Shown in pieces: positions 33,678 through 44,148 of a stretch of DNA of 64,000 nucleotides (position 1 is its first letter; each line of letters starts with the position of its first letter). The stretch is from Parastagonospora avenae f. sp. tritici 18332-5 (lineage: Eukaryota; Ascomycota; Dothideomycetes; Pleosporales; Phaeosphaeriaceae). Location: positions 1-64,000 of the forward strand of contig JAFJTR010000103.1 of NCBI GenBank assembly GCA_022559985.1. Direction: 5' to 3'. The notes beneath the pieces were generated by a model, which made no database searches, had not been told where the DNA came from, and saw only the letters and a list, made by a program, of their open reading frames with translations. Both the position numbers and the translations under genes were made by a program.

Positions 33678-34670
33678 ATGTCCAGCGCTTACTATCTCGC
33701 CAAACCCATTTCGACCGCACGGAAATCCAGTCCACCACGGAAAATGGCACCTGTCACTCTCGACGATATTCCGACGCTCACTGAGCTGTACCAGGACAAG
33801 ACTATCGTGCCTGACGACGACATATCCTCCACCTATACGCCCTCTCCCACACACAACGACAAGATCAGCATCATCCGAAGAGATATCACCACCCTCGCCA
33901 TCGACGCCATTGTCAACGCCGCAAACACATCGCTGCTTGGCGGCGGCGGGGTCGATGGAGCAATTCATCGCGCCGCTGGCCCTGAGCTCTACGACGAATG
34001 CGAGACCCTCGACGGGTGTGAGACAGGAGATGCCAAAATGACCAAAGGGTACGAACTGCCCAGCAAAAAGGTCATTCACGCTGTTGGTCCCATCTACTGG
34101 AAGGAAGGACGATCGGCGTCGGCGAAACTTCTTTCCATGTGCTACAGGACCAGCCTGCAATTGGCTGTCGACAACGGCTGCCGGAGCATCGCTTTCTCTG
34201 CTTTGAGCACGGGCGTTTACGGATATCCGAGCGACGAAGCAGCTGTGGTTGCGCTGCAGACTGTGCGCCAGTTCTTGGATGAAAATGGCAAGGCGGAGAA
34301 GCTGGATCGCGTCATCTTCTGCAATTTCCTGGAGAAGGACGAGAATGCTTACTATAGGGATATTCAGTAAGTCTGGAAATACTGCTGATTAGACATATCA
34401 CTAACAAGCTCTTCTAGTAAATTCTTCCCGATGGTGAAGTCTGCTGAGGACACCGCCGGACAGGACCAGCCCGATCAGCCCGTCGAAACCTCCACCGAGC
34501 CTAGTGAGATACTGTCACAACTCCCCGATGCGCCGACCGAAGACCCGAAGGACATTACCGATATCGAAGAACCTTCAACAAAGAAGCAAAAGACGGAAGA
34601 CACGGATGATGACTTTGTGGTCGTGGAGAAGGAGGATGCTAAGGAAGACAAGCCGAAGCAGGAATTGTGA
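33678..34670 (+). CDS. Macro-domain ADP-ribose hydrolase, MacroD type
   Basis: Exon 1 is 33678-34366, the intron 34367-34417 (51 bp), exon 2 is 34418-34670; 313 residues. The macro domain (about residues 60-235) shows AIVNAANTSLLGGGGVDGAI, where Asn and the glycine loop bind ADP-ribose, CETGDAKMTKGYELP, VIHAVGP and FSALSTGVYGYP, all typical of the MacroD1/YmdB class that removes ADP-ribose or O-acetyl from ADP-ribose. The last 80 residues are acidic and low-complexity, with a possible nuclear signal STKKQKTED. About 25 N-terminal residues before MAPVTLDDIP could be a targeting lead; MAPVTL is an alternative start. Intact, and one of the conserved genes within the accessory region. Confidence 0.92.
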
Positions 34671-34966
34671 GGAAACGTCGCACTGTGCTGAATTTACCGT
34701 AAGTATGCGTGGACACGAGGCTAGATGAGATGATTGCATGAATGACTTGGATAAAAAAACGGAGTTCCGGCAATGCATGTAACGATATACCCTGGGGCGA
34801 ATTACAATTGAATGACATTACTTTTGAAAAGTTCTGATTTCTGGAACGAATACGTGAACGTGAACGAAGGACAGAAAATATGATCATGGCATAATTTCAG
34901 ATTTTATACAGTGCGCTACAACAACTTGATACAATAACACCAACACCCCCCCTCCTCCTCCCCCCT

Positions 34967-35626
34967 TCACCCCCTAAAAACGCCCCCGGAAGTCTCAACT
35001 ACGCGAAACCCCCCATCCTCCGTACTCCGTACATGCACGCGCTCAGGCACCTCCGTCATCTGCACCCCGCCCGCATCCATCGACGCAATACTTACCGCCT
35101 TGGCCGTTTCCACATCCCCCCCACCGCGCCGATTCCTATACCACGGCTTGATAGCTCTATGATAGGTGGTGAAGATGATGAAGGTGAGAACCCCGAGGGC
35201 GAAGAAGCCGCCGAACACGATGCCAAAGATGATACTGTTGGTGAGCGTGGTTTTGGAGTCGTCATGCGTCTCGGCCCAGGTATAGGAGGGTGAGGGCTTG
35301 GGGATGGACGTAGCTGATGGAATTAGAGATGCGGCCCAGGGTTGCTGTGGTGTGTCGGACCAGGCTGGTGGGGAAGGACTCCAAAGTGGAGGGTCTGCGG
35401 TCCAGGTTGGCGCTGCGGGTGAGGGAACGGCCCAGTCATCTGCGCGAGCCAATATGTTGGCGGTTAGGGTTGATGCTGTCATGTCAAATGGCACACGGGT
35501 GGAGATAGCCATCTTGGTGATGACGTCTGGCTCTAGTGTAGAGAGCGGAAGGACAAGTGTTGAGCTAGTGAAGAGTGCTAGCGAGAGTATGATGGTCGCG
35601 AACATGCTCATACTGTATGTGTACAT
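34967..35626 (-). CDS. Secreted-type membrane protein with signal peptide and one helix
   Basis: 219 residues from ATG 35626. The N-terminus MYTYSMSMFATIILSLALF is a signal peptide. An outside part of about 100 residues rich in Pro, Ser, Trp and Thr (TWTADPPLWSPSPPAW) follows, then a membrane helix with Gly pattern (SIIFGIVFGGFFALGVLTF), a basic stop (YRNRRGGG) and a cytosolic tail of about 55 residues. This is the layout of wall-stress-sensor-like or Mid2-like fungal membrane proteins, but no cysteine domain is present. Function not assigned. Confidence 0.65.
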   Translation of the reverse strand: MYTYSMSMFATIILSLALFTSSTLVLPLSTLEPDVITKMAISTRVPFDMTASTLTANILARADDWAVPSPAAPTWTADPPLWSPSPPAWSDTPQQPWAASLIPSATSIPKPSPSYTWAETHDDSKTTLTNSIIFGIVFGGFFALGVLTFIIFTTYHRAIKPWYRNRRGGGDVETAKAVSIASMDAGGVQMTEVPERVHVRSTEDGGFRVVETSGGVFRG

Positions 35627-36857
35627 GTTGCGCGTTGTGTAGATTCTTTTGCAAGAAACCAGCGTAGTGTCACAAACTTATTTGCGAGCGAGTTTGTGGT
35701 GAAGATTTGCGAAGTCGTAAGTTCGCGAATATTCTTTCTTCGTAATTCATAAATTGTGAAGAAAGCGTATGTGAATAGTTCTTCTTAGGGACATTTTCTC
35801 GACGATTATATACCCAGTCCACAAGGGGAAGTGGCTGGCGTAGTGCATGCATGCCGTACATTCCTCGTGTAACTATCCACGTTGGCATGACACAGTTTCG
35901 TCGGCTGCGCAACACAGCACACGACATTGTGCATTGCTGGATAGCGAATATGGTGGGGTGGAGCAATGATTTTGGTGGTTGTGTATATACAATGTCGGGG
36001 GGAGTGTAGACTCCGCAACAATCAATTAAGTGGGTCCAGAGAGGCCATATTTGATTTGATTGATTACCTGTTCAGGCCTAGCAGTTACCCGTAGAGGTTT
36101 AACTCCTATCTACATAGGTAAGTGGGTCTTTATAAGAGGCATATTTGATTTGTTTGTTGCGGACTGTGGGGGAGTGACATGAAGTAGTGGGAAAATGGTG
36201 AAGTGTTGCGACTGTGTACTTTCTTGTCGTCAGGTACAGGTATAGAAGGGCCATTTATCATTCTAAATGTCTAAATCTATCTCACTTAGTAGTGTACGCT
36301 TATTGCGGAGTCGAGTCTTGAGGAGCGGAGACATGATGCATCCTCGCGTGTCCCTTCATCGTGGGATCGCGCCAAGTCAAGACACTGGACCACGTGTGTC
36401 AATGCGCTACCCAAATGTTGTAAGAATGATTCTGCCAGAAAGAGGAGCTCAAAAGCAGTACTAGCGTTAAACGCTAGATGAGCGCATTCTACTCGGCGAC
36501 TATCTGCCAACCCTTATGTCTACTAGTGCACCTCGATGACCATAGGCTCGACTGGACTCATCAACCTGAGGACGCTCACATTCATCCAATCTGGCTGTTG
36601 GTAGGCCTTGTACGATCGTACGGGTGAATAACAACAACGAGGTTCTTCTGGTAAATGGTATTTGTATTGAGTGATCTATGAACGTGGGTGCTACGAAGGT
36701 ATACCTGAGCTCGGCGCAAGTTGGACCGCTGTAGGATTGAGGCGGGTATCTTGCGCAGCGTCAGGTGATAGGATCTGTGTATACCGACACCGGCAGAGGC
36801 TGCGCCTTGCGTTTGAGGTCCTCAAAGCACTGGTATCGCTGTTAAGAATGAAACCCC
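35627..36857. other. Gene-poor stretch
   Basis: No gene recognised over 1.2 kb. Two related blocks near 36028-36060 and 36121-36158 share AAGTGGGTC and CATATTTGATTTG about 93 bp apart, a small local duplication. Confidence 0.5.
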
Positions 36858-37175
36858 TTACCCATATAGTTTGAGTGCCGTCAAGAATGACTCCAGCAAG
36901 CCTGCGTAATCACGCTGCGCTCGAGTGTATAATGGGTAATTCGGTTGTCTGAAGCTGAATATTGCGTCCTCCACAACATCCAATGCATCGGAGGCTTGTC
37001 CGCTTGGAAAGGCTGGCCAATTCCACGCTTCTATGGCTTTCTTTAGATCGTAAACTGTCGAGGTCTTCTTTCTCGGGCGAGCTTCTCTTGTGAGTGGAAG
37101 GTCTTGGGATGGAGTGGACTTCTTACCTGCACGCACTGCTATTTCCATGACTAGAAGAACCAGATAGAGTGCCAT
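36858..37175 (-). CDS. Possible small protein, 105 residues
   Basis: An open frame from ATG 37175 begins MALYLVLLVMEIAVRAGKK, signal-like but short, and continues with charged helical sequence (VYDLKKAIEAWNWPAFPSG, QRDYAGLLESFLTALKLYG). Composition looks coding, but I know no family and the locus lies beside rearranged transporter remnants, so it may be a fragment of a larger lost gene. Confidence 0.35.
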   Translation of the reverse strand: MALYLVLLVMEIAVRAGKKSTPSQDLPLTREARPRKKTSTVYDLKKAIEAWNWPAFPSGQASDALDVVEDAIFSFRQPNYPLYTRAQRDYAGLLESFLTALKLYG

Positions 37176-37772
37176 TCTGGGAGTGGGCTGAAGTTCCTGC
37201 GATTGGTTCTGATCTCTCTAATTATCCCCACCGGTTTGATTGACATGTCTGCTTAAGTGGGCAGTTTGGAGGGTTTCTCGCCGCTGTTGTTAGGATCAAT
37301 AACGCGGGCTGTCATGATGCAACGTTTGGTGTATTTGTGGGCTCATGCAAAGCTGATTTAACGTTCGTGAAATATTCAAGGCGCCTATAGCAATATACTA
37401 TGGTTGTTCATCTGAGGAGAGGAACTCTCTTTCAAGTACAAATTTTCTGAAAGTGTAGACTATCTATGAAAATATTACGCACCACGGCGCAAGGTGAAGG
37501 GAACATTACTCTAAAAGATCCGATTGGGTCATCCACCTCTATCAACGGTGCAGTCTACCTTGTCGGTACCTTACTATCAGCAAGTCTTCCGGGCCATAAA
37601 TTGTAACGAACAACGCCATGGCGAACTTAAAAGGTACTATTATCTCAGGAATGTCACATCGTGAGAGAAGCTGACTTCGAGCTTGAGGAAAATGACCTTG
37701 ACGTACGGGTTCTCACATTCGACGCATTTTAGAAGGGCGTACGGAACCACCTGGATTATGGAGAGAAGATAT

Positions 37773-38267
37773 CCTGGTATCTACTCTTCGACCTTTTTTG
37801 GCTTTCTGAGCGATAATAAGCACTTTCGCCTCTCTGCACTCACAGTGACGGCCATTTCTGCTATCAGCTCAGCGCTAGTCGCGTTTTTGTTGTGGGGCTT
37901 GGTAGAAAGAGGGAGCACCGCTTTGCTTATCCTGTTCGCTATCACATTCGGCTTCTTTGCTAGCGCATATAGCGCTACATGGGGTGGCGTAATGATCGAT
38001 ATGGAGAACGATGCCACGAGACGAAACGAGGCAGTGGACAGTGCTCTGCTTTACGGTCTACTCAATGGCGCGCTTGCAGTCGGCTACGTCAGTGGTGGAC
38101 TGTTGAGTGTAACATGGATTGAGTCTGGTGGCGCAGATCCAATAGGTCACGTTGGATATCAGACGATATACGGGCCTCTCGTCATCTTCACCGGACTTTC
38201 TTTGGCGTTCGGTACATGGGGTCTGGCTTTCACTCCTAGCTGGAAGAATCTGCTACATCTACGTTAG
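37773..38267 (+). pseudogene. C-terminal half of a monocarboxylate-type MFS transporter
   Basis: The frame begins at PGIYSSTFFGFLSDNKHF, the loop after TM7 in the monocarboxylate-transporter-like (MCT) family, and continues through TM8-12 (SALVAFLLWGL, ITFGFFASAYSATWGGVM, DSALLYGLLNGALAVGY, GYQTIYGPLVIFTGLSLAFG) to a stop at 38267. About 165 residues are present; the first seven helices are missing upstream. The matching N-terminal half, ending just before this point, lies at 42800-43560 on the minus strand. No usable promoter or start belongs to this fragment. Confidence 0.8.
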
Positions 38268-38537
38268 TCTCCTTCGCGGTAATCGTTGTTTTCACAAGTC
38301 TAAGGCAGCCGCAGAAAATTCCGACGATGAATGACGGTGGTTTTGTATACGTCACTGACCCGCAGGTGAAAGGTCAAATCAAGCTCGACACGTGACCACG
38401 CGTCTCAATTTCTCGAAAGCGCGCCTAGTTACGCACCAGCGTATATCATATTAAAGAAGTCGACGGGATAAGATATTTTCCCTTACGAATCGTCACCACC
38501 TCAGCTCTTTTCTCTACCAGACTGACAGTATTTCAAC

Positions 38538-39698
38538 ATGCAATCACAGCACCCCCTGCCGCCGCGCACTCTACAGGGTCCCTGCACGGAGAACCAATTC
38601 GATTGCAAGAACGATTGTTTCACCGCATTGATAGTCATGTCTGCGCATCGAACCAAGCCGAGATCGAAGAGTGGTCGGAATGGCAGAGAGCAAGGTTTAG
38701 CCACGCCGCCAGCGACCTCTCCTGTCTTCGCAGCTTACAGCGAAGAAGAACTACAAGGGAAGTCCTCTTCTCAAGTTCAAATTCTCTCAACAGTATCTTA
38801 CTTACGTATTATAGCCGCGCAAGCACTTTTGAAGATCCGTTATGGTTGCCCTATCGCTTGGGCGCTTGCACAAGAAGCGAGAGATCTGAATATCGACCAG
38901 AGTCTATCGTCCGCGGGTCTAAGCACTCATCAAGCATTGCCCCGAGAGAGTTATGGGCATTTGAGCTCATCCCCTTCACCGCTCGTGCAAGGAAGATCAT
39001 CATCTCCCACATCAGTAGAGCATGCACCACCAAGCCCGAGAAAATCTTCTCCTGTCGGTGGTCTCAAATCGAGGCCTATGATGGGAACCTTTTCGACTTT
39101 AATAAGGCCATTAAAGCCGTCGAGTCGAGCTTCGAAGTCGGTAACAGCTCCTGACCTGAAGCTTTCCTACACCCCACTTGATCAGCTCCGAGACTCTGGC
39201 TCATCACCTTATGCGCGCGGGGTGCGATCCGTCGCGCAACTCCGAAGCGATCCATTTTCTCAAGGAATCTTCCCATCACAAGCAGTGGTTACCGGCACCG
39301 AATCTGATGCACGTCAAGCCTTCATCGAAGGCAACAACTCCGCGCTAGGCGGCGGCAACGTCATTGCAGCGGTCCAGCGTGAAGGTCCAGGAGTGACACT
39401 CTCTCGCGGAATATTTCCCTCCCAAGAAGTCATGTCCAACAATTGGCCAGGAGTTCGCCAGGACTTCCAAGAGACTGAATCGAGCTTTAGTGGCGGCCAT
39501 GTCTTTGCCGCGCTGAGGGAGCGAGGCACAATTTTTGAGCACAGTGAGAACAAAGCTGGGGTGGCAGCTCTACGGCGACGAATTGAGCGGGAGAGTTCGA
39601 ACAATGCGTGGTATAGAGCACGTCGGCGGGACACGGGGGATGAGAGTGAGGATGAAGAATTGGATTGGGGTAGTGATGACGAAGTAATAGGTAGATGA
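38538..39698 (+). CDS. Uncharacterised 386-residue protein with internal repeat
   Basis: A single exon from ATG 38538. The N-terminal third is basic and Ser-rich, with a helical segment (VSYLRIIAAQALLKIRYG); the middle is Pro/Ser-rich and likely disordered. Near residues 242-330 two copies of a roughly 47-residue unit are visible, each starting GIFPSQ (residues 242 and 289) and containing a Gly-Gly-x-Val-x-Ala-Ala block (GGGNVIAAVQREG, GGHVFAALRERG). The C-terminus is acidic (DESEDEELDWGSDDE). An alternative start is Met34 (MSAHRTKPRSKSGRN). The frame is uninterrupted although it lies in the proposed inverted segment. Family unknown. Confidence 0.65.
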   Translation: MQSQHPLPPRTLQGPCTENQFDCKNDCFTALIVMSAHRTKPRSKSGRNGREQGLATPPATSPVFAAYSEEELQGKSSSQVQILSTVSYLRIIAAQALLKIRYGCPIAWALAQEARDLNIDQSLSSAGLSTHQALPRESYGHLSSSPSPLVQGRSSSPTSVEHAPPSPRKSSPVGGLKSRPMMGTFSTLIRPLKPSSRASKSVTAPDLKLSYTPLDQLRDSGSSPYARGVRSVAQLRSDPFSQGIFPSQAVVTGTESDARQAFIEGNNSALGGGNVIAAVQREGPGVTLSRGIFPSQEVMSNNWPGVRQDFQETESSFSGGHVFAALRERGTIFEHSENKAGVAALRRRIERESSNNAWYRARRRDTGDESEDEELDWGSDDEVIGR

Positions 39699-39970
39699 AC
39701 AGATGGGGCTGCGTGGATGGTAGGAAATCAGACGGATGATTTCGAAGAAAGTAGCGAGAAAAGCGGATGAAGTACGAGAATCAAGGACATGGTTTATGTT
39801 GATGCCGCTTGTTATCTAACGGGTGCAACAACCTGCAGCCGTATCACGCTCGTGTCTAGCGTAGAATCTGAGGACCCACACATCCGCTCTTACGGCTACC
39901 CCCTTCGCTTTCGAATTTTATACTAAATCTCCTCTTTCAATGCATTCAGTCAGCCCGAAAGAGATGTGCG

Positions 39971-40642
39971 CTAAATGCTGCCTGATAGCACGGCGAACAC
40001 AAGCGATATAACACTAAGAATTCGTAATAGCGTAAGTGGTATTGCAACCACCATGATGACGATCTGTGTGTTGATCCATAGGCCCATGGATGGATCCAAC
40101 GTCTTCATAGTGGCAACGATGTTTGCTCTAACCAGGGTGATATAGCTGAATTTTAAAGATAGAAAGAACATCGTAGCGCTTATGATCGCGAATACGAACA
40201 CGAGGAATGTAGCCACGATTAATATAGCTGAAAGTGGTAGAAGTATAGCTCCCTGAATATATAGAAACTCAGCGGCGTTGGTAAATGTGAATGGATCATC
40301 CCAGAGGGCTCGCAAGGCAGATCGGAGACGCAATCTACACCCAGGCCATCACTACGTTACGAAGTCCAGATGTTCAGATTCCCTGTGGGCACAGAATTGC
40401 TCTACGAGGGATGGCTGTCGCGGATCACACAGCGGTAGCGGGTGCTTCCAGTACGTGCACGTCTCTGGATGGTATGGTATCCAATCTCGAAAACATTCGG
40501 ACCCAATGAGGTGTCCACAGTCCGTGAGTCAAATAGCTTGCTCAGTTGTGTATGGCTCCAGACAGATCATACAAACTTCATCAGCCTGAGGGGTGAAAAT
40601 AGTGTAATCATATTCACACTGGCCGAATGAACATGAGGTCAT
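39971..40642 (-). pseudogene. RING-like membrane protein with three in-frame stops
   Basis: One continuous frame from ATG 40642 (MTSCSFGQCEYDYTIF) to 39971 carries stops at 40529-40531 (TGA), 40352-40354 (TAG) and 40349-40351 (TGA). The first part reads CMICLEPY, TDCGHLIGSEC, CTYWKHPLP, a RING-like pattern close to the intact protein at 32870-33262, but here the fifth zinc position is Gly. After the stops the frame continues with ALWDDPFTFTNAAEF and at least two hydrophobic helices (ILLPLSAILIVATFLVFVF, INTQIVIMVVAIPLTLLRIL). The original product would be about 223 residues: an N-terminal RING plus a membrane domain. No indel is needed, so the decay is by base substitution. Confidence 0.7.
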
Positions 40643-41423
40643 TGGAGTCTCCATGTTGGTTTGTAGAGAGGAGAAAAGCTTGGAGAAGGGGCATTACGCA
40701 TTATATAGACAAGAGGATCGACTGTGAAGGACTGGGTCCAAATCGACGTAAGACCACGATGGCTCTGAATTTAATAAACGTGATTCAACCATCAGCTCGT
40801 CGTGCGTTTTGGGCCTGTACAATGATTTGCACTGTTTGCACACAACGATCGCTGCGTCACTGCGCCTCGAATACGTGACGCAATGGAGACAAAGTTGCTT
40901 TCTGACAGTGCTCTCTGATCTCCATCATGGTACCTCTCATGCCTTAGCATCTGTCGAGCAGAATGCGGACATTGCAAGCGACTGCATTATTCTGTAAGCG
41001 GTTTCCATCATTGAGATCAACATGATCAACAAGCATCGATTCGGGTCTGATACTTTGCGCGCAAATAGCGTCAATGTTGGTAGGGTCTTAGCACTAGTGC
41101 TGAAAGGAAATAACGATAACTAGGAATGCATTCTGTTCGGTGATTGTTGTTGATTCATGTTACGGAGGAGGAAAACTATAGAAGAGATAGGCTCAGGGGT
41201 TCTGGTCTGAGCGCTGCTTGGACGCCGCGATTAGCGCGTCTGACCGCGTGACCAAGATCAGTGCGCCTGATCGCGTAGCTGAGGTATTGACGATACTTGT
41301 GATCCGACAGTCAACCATTCTTGACTCTCACAGTTGGTTGGATAAAGGTTATTAGCGCGATGGGGAGATCATGAATGTTGTTTGTAAGAGATTCAACATT
41401 GACTACATCCGCGTGAAGCCTAA
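40643..41423. other. Gene-poor stretch before LTR cluster
   Basis: No gene recognised. It leads into the LTR-rich block from 41424. Confidence 0.5.
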
Positions 41424-41715
41424 TGTTGGATGTGGGAGCACTGTGTAGATATGAAGGAGGAAGAAGGTTGTTGTATTGAGAGAGCTATAAAGAGCGATTA
41501 TATACACAACCAGATGAGTAAGCAGGTGACTAACAGAATCACGTGAGGTGCTGTAAGCCTAGGGCACCTTGCACGGTCACGTGTATTATCCACCAGCCAA
41601 TCAGACCACCACTTCATGTATATAAGCTTAGATCACGGACATCTCAGTCCAGAACACTACACATCAATACAATTACTACCCCAACTGCTTACAGGTGCAT
41701 TTCACGGTGTACCGT
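41424..41715 (-). mobile_element. LTR family A, third copy, split by another LTR
   Basis: The segment 41424-41551 is very close to the first 128 bp of the family A LTR (TGTTGGATGTGGGAGCACTG onward). It is interrupted at GGTGC by the 142-bp LTR at 41552-41693; family A sequence resumes at about 41699 (TTTCACGGTGTACCG), but its last part (GGTGCCAGGCTGACA in other copies) is not present. The copy is therefore both invaded and truncated. Confidence 0.8.
41552..41693 (+). mobile_element. Solo LTR, family D (142 bp), nested in family A
   Basis: Starts TGTAAGCCTAGG and ends CCCAACTGCTTACA, with inverted termini TGTAAGC/GCTTACA. Flanked by GGTGC at 41547-41551 and 41694-41698. It contains CCAATC near 41597 and TATATAAGC near 41619, followed by a CAATACAATTACTACC stretch, so it reads plus. 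No other copy seen here. Confidence 0.9.
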
Positions 41716-41757
41716 TGTCAGATAGAACGAGCTAAAGCAAGGTCGGATCTGTACAAT

Positions 41758-42013
41758 TGTCAGATAGCAGGTGTTGCGCAGGCAGTCGAGTCTTGGGGTC
41801 GATCGCAGCTATGTCGGCCCACCCGCCTTGTGTGAGATCTAAAGGGGTTCTTGAAAAATGTTGATGATTGAAGTGATTGATTGTCCTCCCTCGTCTGATC
41901 TATGAACAGGTAGCTTTTATCCCCCGCCCTTGTGCGAGCAGCCGCGCGGTCCATTCCATGCAGTTCCATTCCAGCCGAGCCTGTGATGCGGCCAGCCTTG
42001 CTCATATCTGACA
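41758..42013 (-). mobile_element. 3' LTR, family E (256 bp), of a copia remnant
   Basis: The ends are perfect inverted TGTCAGATA / TATCTGACA. On the minus strand the base run just before it, 42014-42025, reads GCTGAGGGGGTG, a polypurine tract, and copia pol sequence follows upstream, so this is the 3' LTR of a minus-strand element. A TATCTGACA-like end also occurs at about 41716-41725, perhaps from another partial copy. Confidence 0.88.
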
Positions 42014-42345
42014 CACCCCCTCAGCTTAGATGTCTATCTAAGCTGGATAGCTACTTGCAGTGTCTTATAAGGTAACTAGCTCTAGTCTCTCTTAGAGCTT
42101 GTTTAGTGATAGTTCTTAGTAGTTTAGCTTATCTGTGCGTTCTACAAGATTAAGGTAATCGAGGAAGGTATTCTATTTGTTTCTAGGGAGAGCCTTAGTA
42201 AGGCCGTCAGCAGGCATGCTGGCAGAGGGTATGTACTTAACTGAGATTGCAGTGTTTGTTCGTGGGCACCAAGTTCAATTTCTAGCCTTAGTAGGAATTC
42301 GATAATCGTCTGTCGAGTTTTGGTGGTCGGAACACCGATGTTCAA
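42014..42345 (-). mobile_element. Ty1/copia pol end (RNase H C-terminus), degenerate
   Basis: On the minus strand about 42150-42235 reads YIPSASMPADGLTKALPRNK, the well-known C-terminal motif of copia RNase H, ending in a stop near the LTR-proximal side. Upstream, frames are broken and only fragments are readable. With the polypurine tract and 3' LTR this defines a truncated copia element; the 5' LTR, gag, protease, integrase and reverse transcriptase are absent. Confidence 0.88.
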
Positions 42346-42595
42346 AAAGCGAGGGATGTTCGTCAGTTGTTAGTAGCACTTGTAAGGGTGCGATAGATTA
42401 ACTATAGGTGCAAGGTAAACAGTGATGAATTCGATAGAGAAGCTACACTAAACCTGCGCTGAGTCTATGTATCGCGTAGTGCTAGGTTTGAGAAACTTCC
42501 AGAGGTTCCTAGAGCGCCGATGAAGGTCCAAGGGTTCCACCCAACAACACCCTAACAAAGGCTACAAGCCGAGTACTACTAATTAGGGCTTCAGC

Positions 42596-42799
42596 CTCTT
42601 ACAGCACTTCCTTTGCAGCGCGATAGTTGCAGTAAGTGGGTGTACAATATTGTACGATGGGGTTGATCAAGTTACGAGTGTATATTGTTGCAGATTGATG
42701 ATGTTCTATCTATCATACGAACGCGTACATATACAGTTCTACTGTGCAGGCCTGTACATCAGCAGCTCACGTGATAATGAGGATTGCTATGTACGGACA
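42596..42799 (+). mobile_element. LTR family C, second copy (about 204 bp)
   Basis: From GCACTTC to GTACGGACA it closely matches 29682-29895. The left terminus is worn (TGTTAG is not preserved). Imperfect flanks TCAGC (42591-42595) and TCAGT (42800-42804) may be an eroded target duplication. Its right end abuts the N-terminal half of the split MCT transporter. Confidence 0.82.
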
Positions 42800-43560
42800 T
42801 CAGTGTTATTAGGAGAGTAGAGAACTTCGGCAAAAGTGCTGAGACATTTCGAGCATATTCACTCAAGTAGATTTGCGGGATGCTATAGCCAGCACTTTGA
42901 AGCAGCGTAGCAATGCTGTAGATCCAGAAAGTTCGATGCTTGAGGAATGGCCATGGAATCCTACGAACACGAGTCGCGCTTGTGACCAGACTTGCATAGG
43001 GAGTCCTTACCATCAGAATCGACAGAATACCGGTCGAGACCATGATGGCTGCCCATATGACTAACGCAGTGCGGAAATCATATCAATCAAGGAGACCACG
43101 GAATATGAAGGGACACACTGACCCCACTATGTTCTTGCTGGAGAGTCAGATGCCAAATGCAACAGCGCGATTGCATATGCGACTGTCGAGTGCAAACCAC
43201 TCACCGAGAGTGAGCGTAAGGGGGCTGTAAACAAGAGAGCCTAAGGCAGCAAGATACCCTGCGTGGCAATGAGATGCCAAACGTGTTGGCTCCGCGATCA
43301 TAAGATGAAGCGAGCGCATGCAACGAGAGCTCCGCACGTGGCTTCACTTTGGCGATAACATGCCCAGCGCTTCGTAAAGAGAGCAAAAAGGACGGATATA
43401 GAGAGGTACATGACGCCATTTGACGTTGTGCCGATGATCACAGTGAGTTCGCGAGCACTATGCAAGGTCCAGTGATTGAAGTAGTATTCTTGTAGCACGC
43501 CATAACTCATGGCAAAGCCTATCATAGTCAGTGCATTGTAGAGTTTATCTGCTGCAGTTC
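42800..43560 (-). pseudogene. N-terminal half of a monocarboxylate-type MFS transporter
   Basis: On the minus strand from about 43560: GFAMSYGVLQEYYFNHWTL, GTTSNGVMYLSISVLFAL (TM1-TM2), then in a shifted frame GYLAALGSLVYSPLTLTLGEWF (TM4 region), CNRAVAFGI followed by a stop, and finally ILSILMVRTPYASL and FWIYSIATLLQSAGYSIPQI up to STLLITLM, where the LTR begins. This order matches helices 1 to 7 of the MCT-like family. Several stops and frame changes show decay. Helices 8-12 are missing here but present on the opposite strand at 37773-38267. Confidence 0.78.
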
Positions 43561-44148
43561 ATAGTCCGTCATTGTTGCGGTGGTAGACATCATGTGCCGA
43601 GATCACATAAACTCAAAATTTGAGTGACTTGAAGACATCGGAACGAACATTAGTGTTGCGTGATGTCATGCGTGGATTGATTGGTCGAACTAATACGAAT
43701 TTGGTAACGGCTCGCGTACTTTCACATTGACCCCGCTTGCTACTTCATCCTGATATCTCTCCTCAGTACCCTCCCAGGATATCCATACGGTGGATTTGCA
43801 CTATTTTGTAGATTCACAGAGTATCTTCTAACCAAAGTCGTGCTTCATGATGACGCGGCATGGATGTCGAGAGTGCTTACTACCGATAAGCCTCATGCAG
43901 CAGTACTCGCTTAGCTTAAACTGTGATTACTTGTCCGGTTGTTCGGGTATATAGATTACATATAATCTCAGACCATAAGCACAAAGATATACTCTCCAGT
44001 ACTGGTGAGACCTCCGTGCTGATAAGGAATCCTGCGCATTCCGGTGTAGATATAAGTTGTAGTCATCCACTTTTTGATCATGCGGGGGATACACTCACGC
44101 TCCCATACAAACGTGGAAGTCTAGTCTTGTAAATTTCAACTGCGCACA
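43561..44148. other. Intergenic
   Basis: About 590 bp between the transporter remnant and the lipocalin-like gene. Nothing recognised. Confidence 0.5.
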
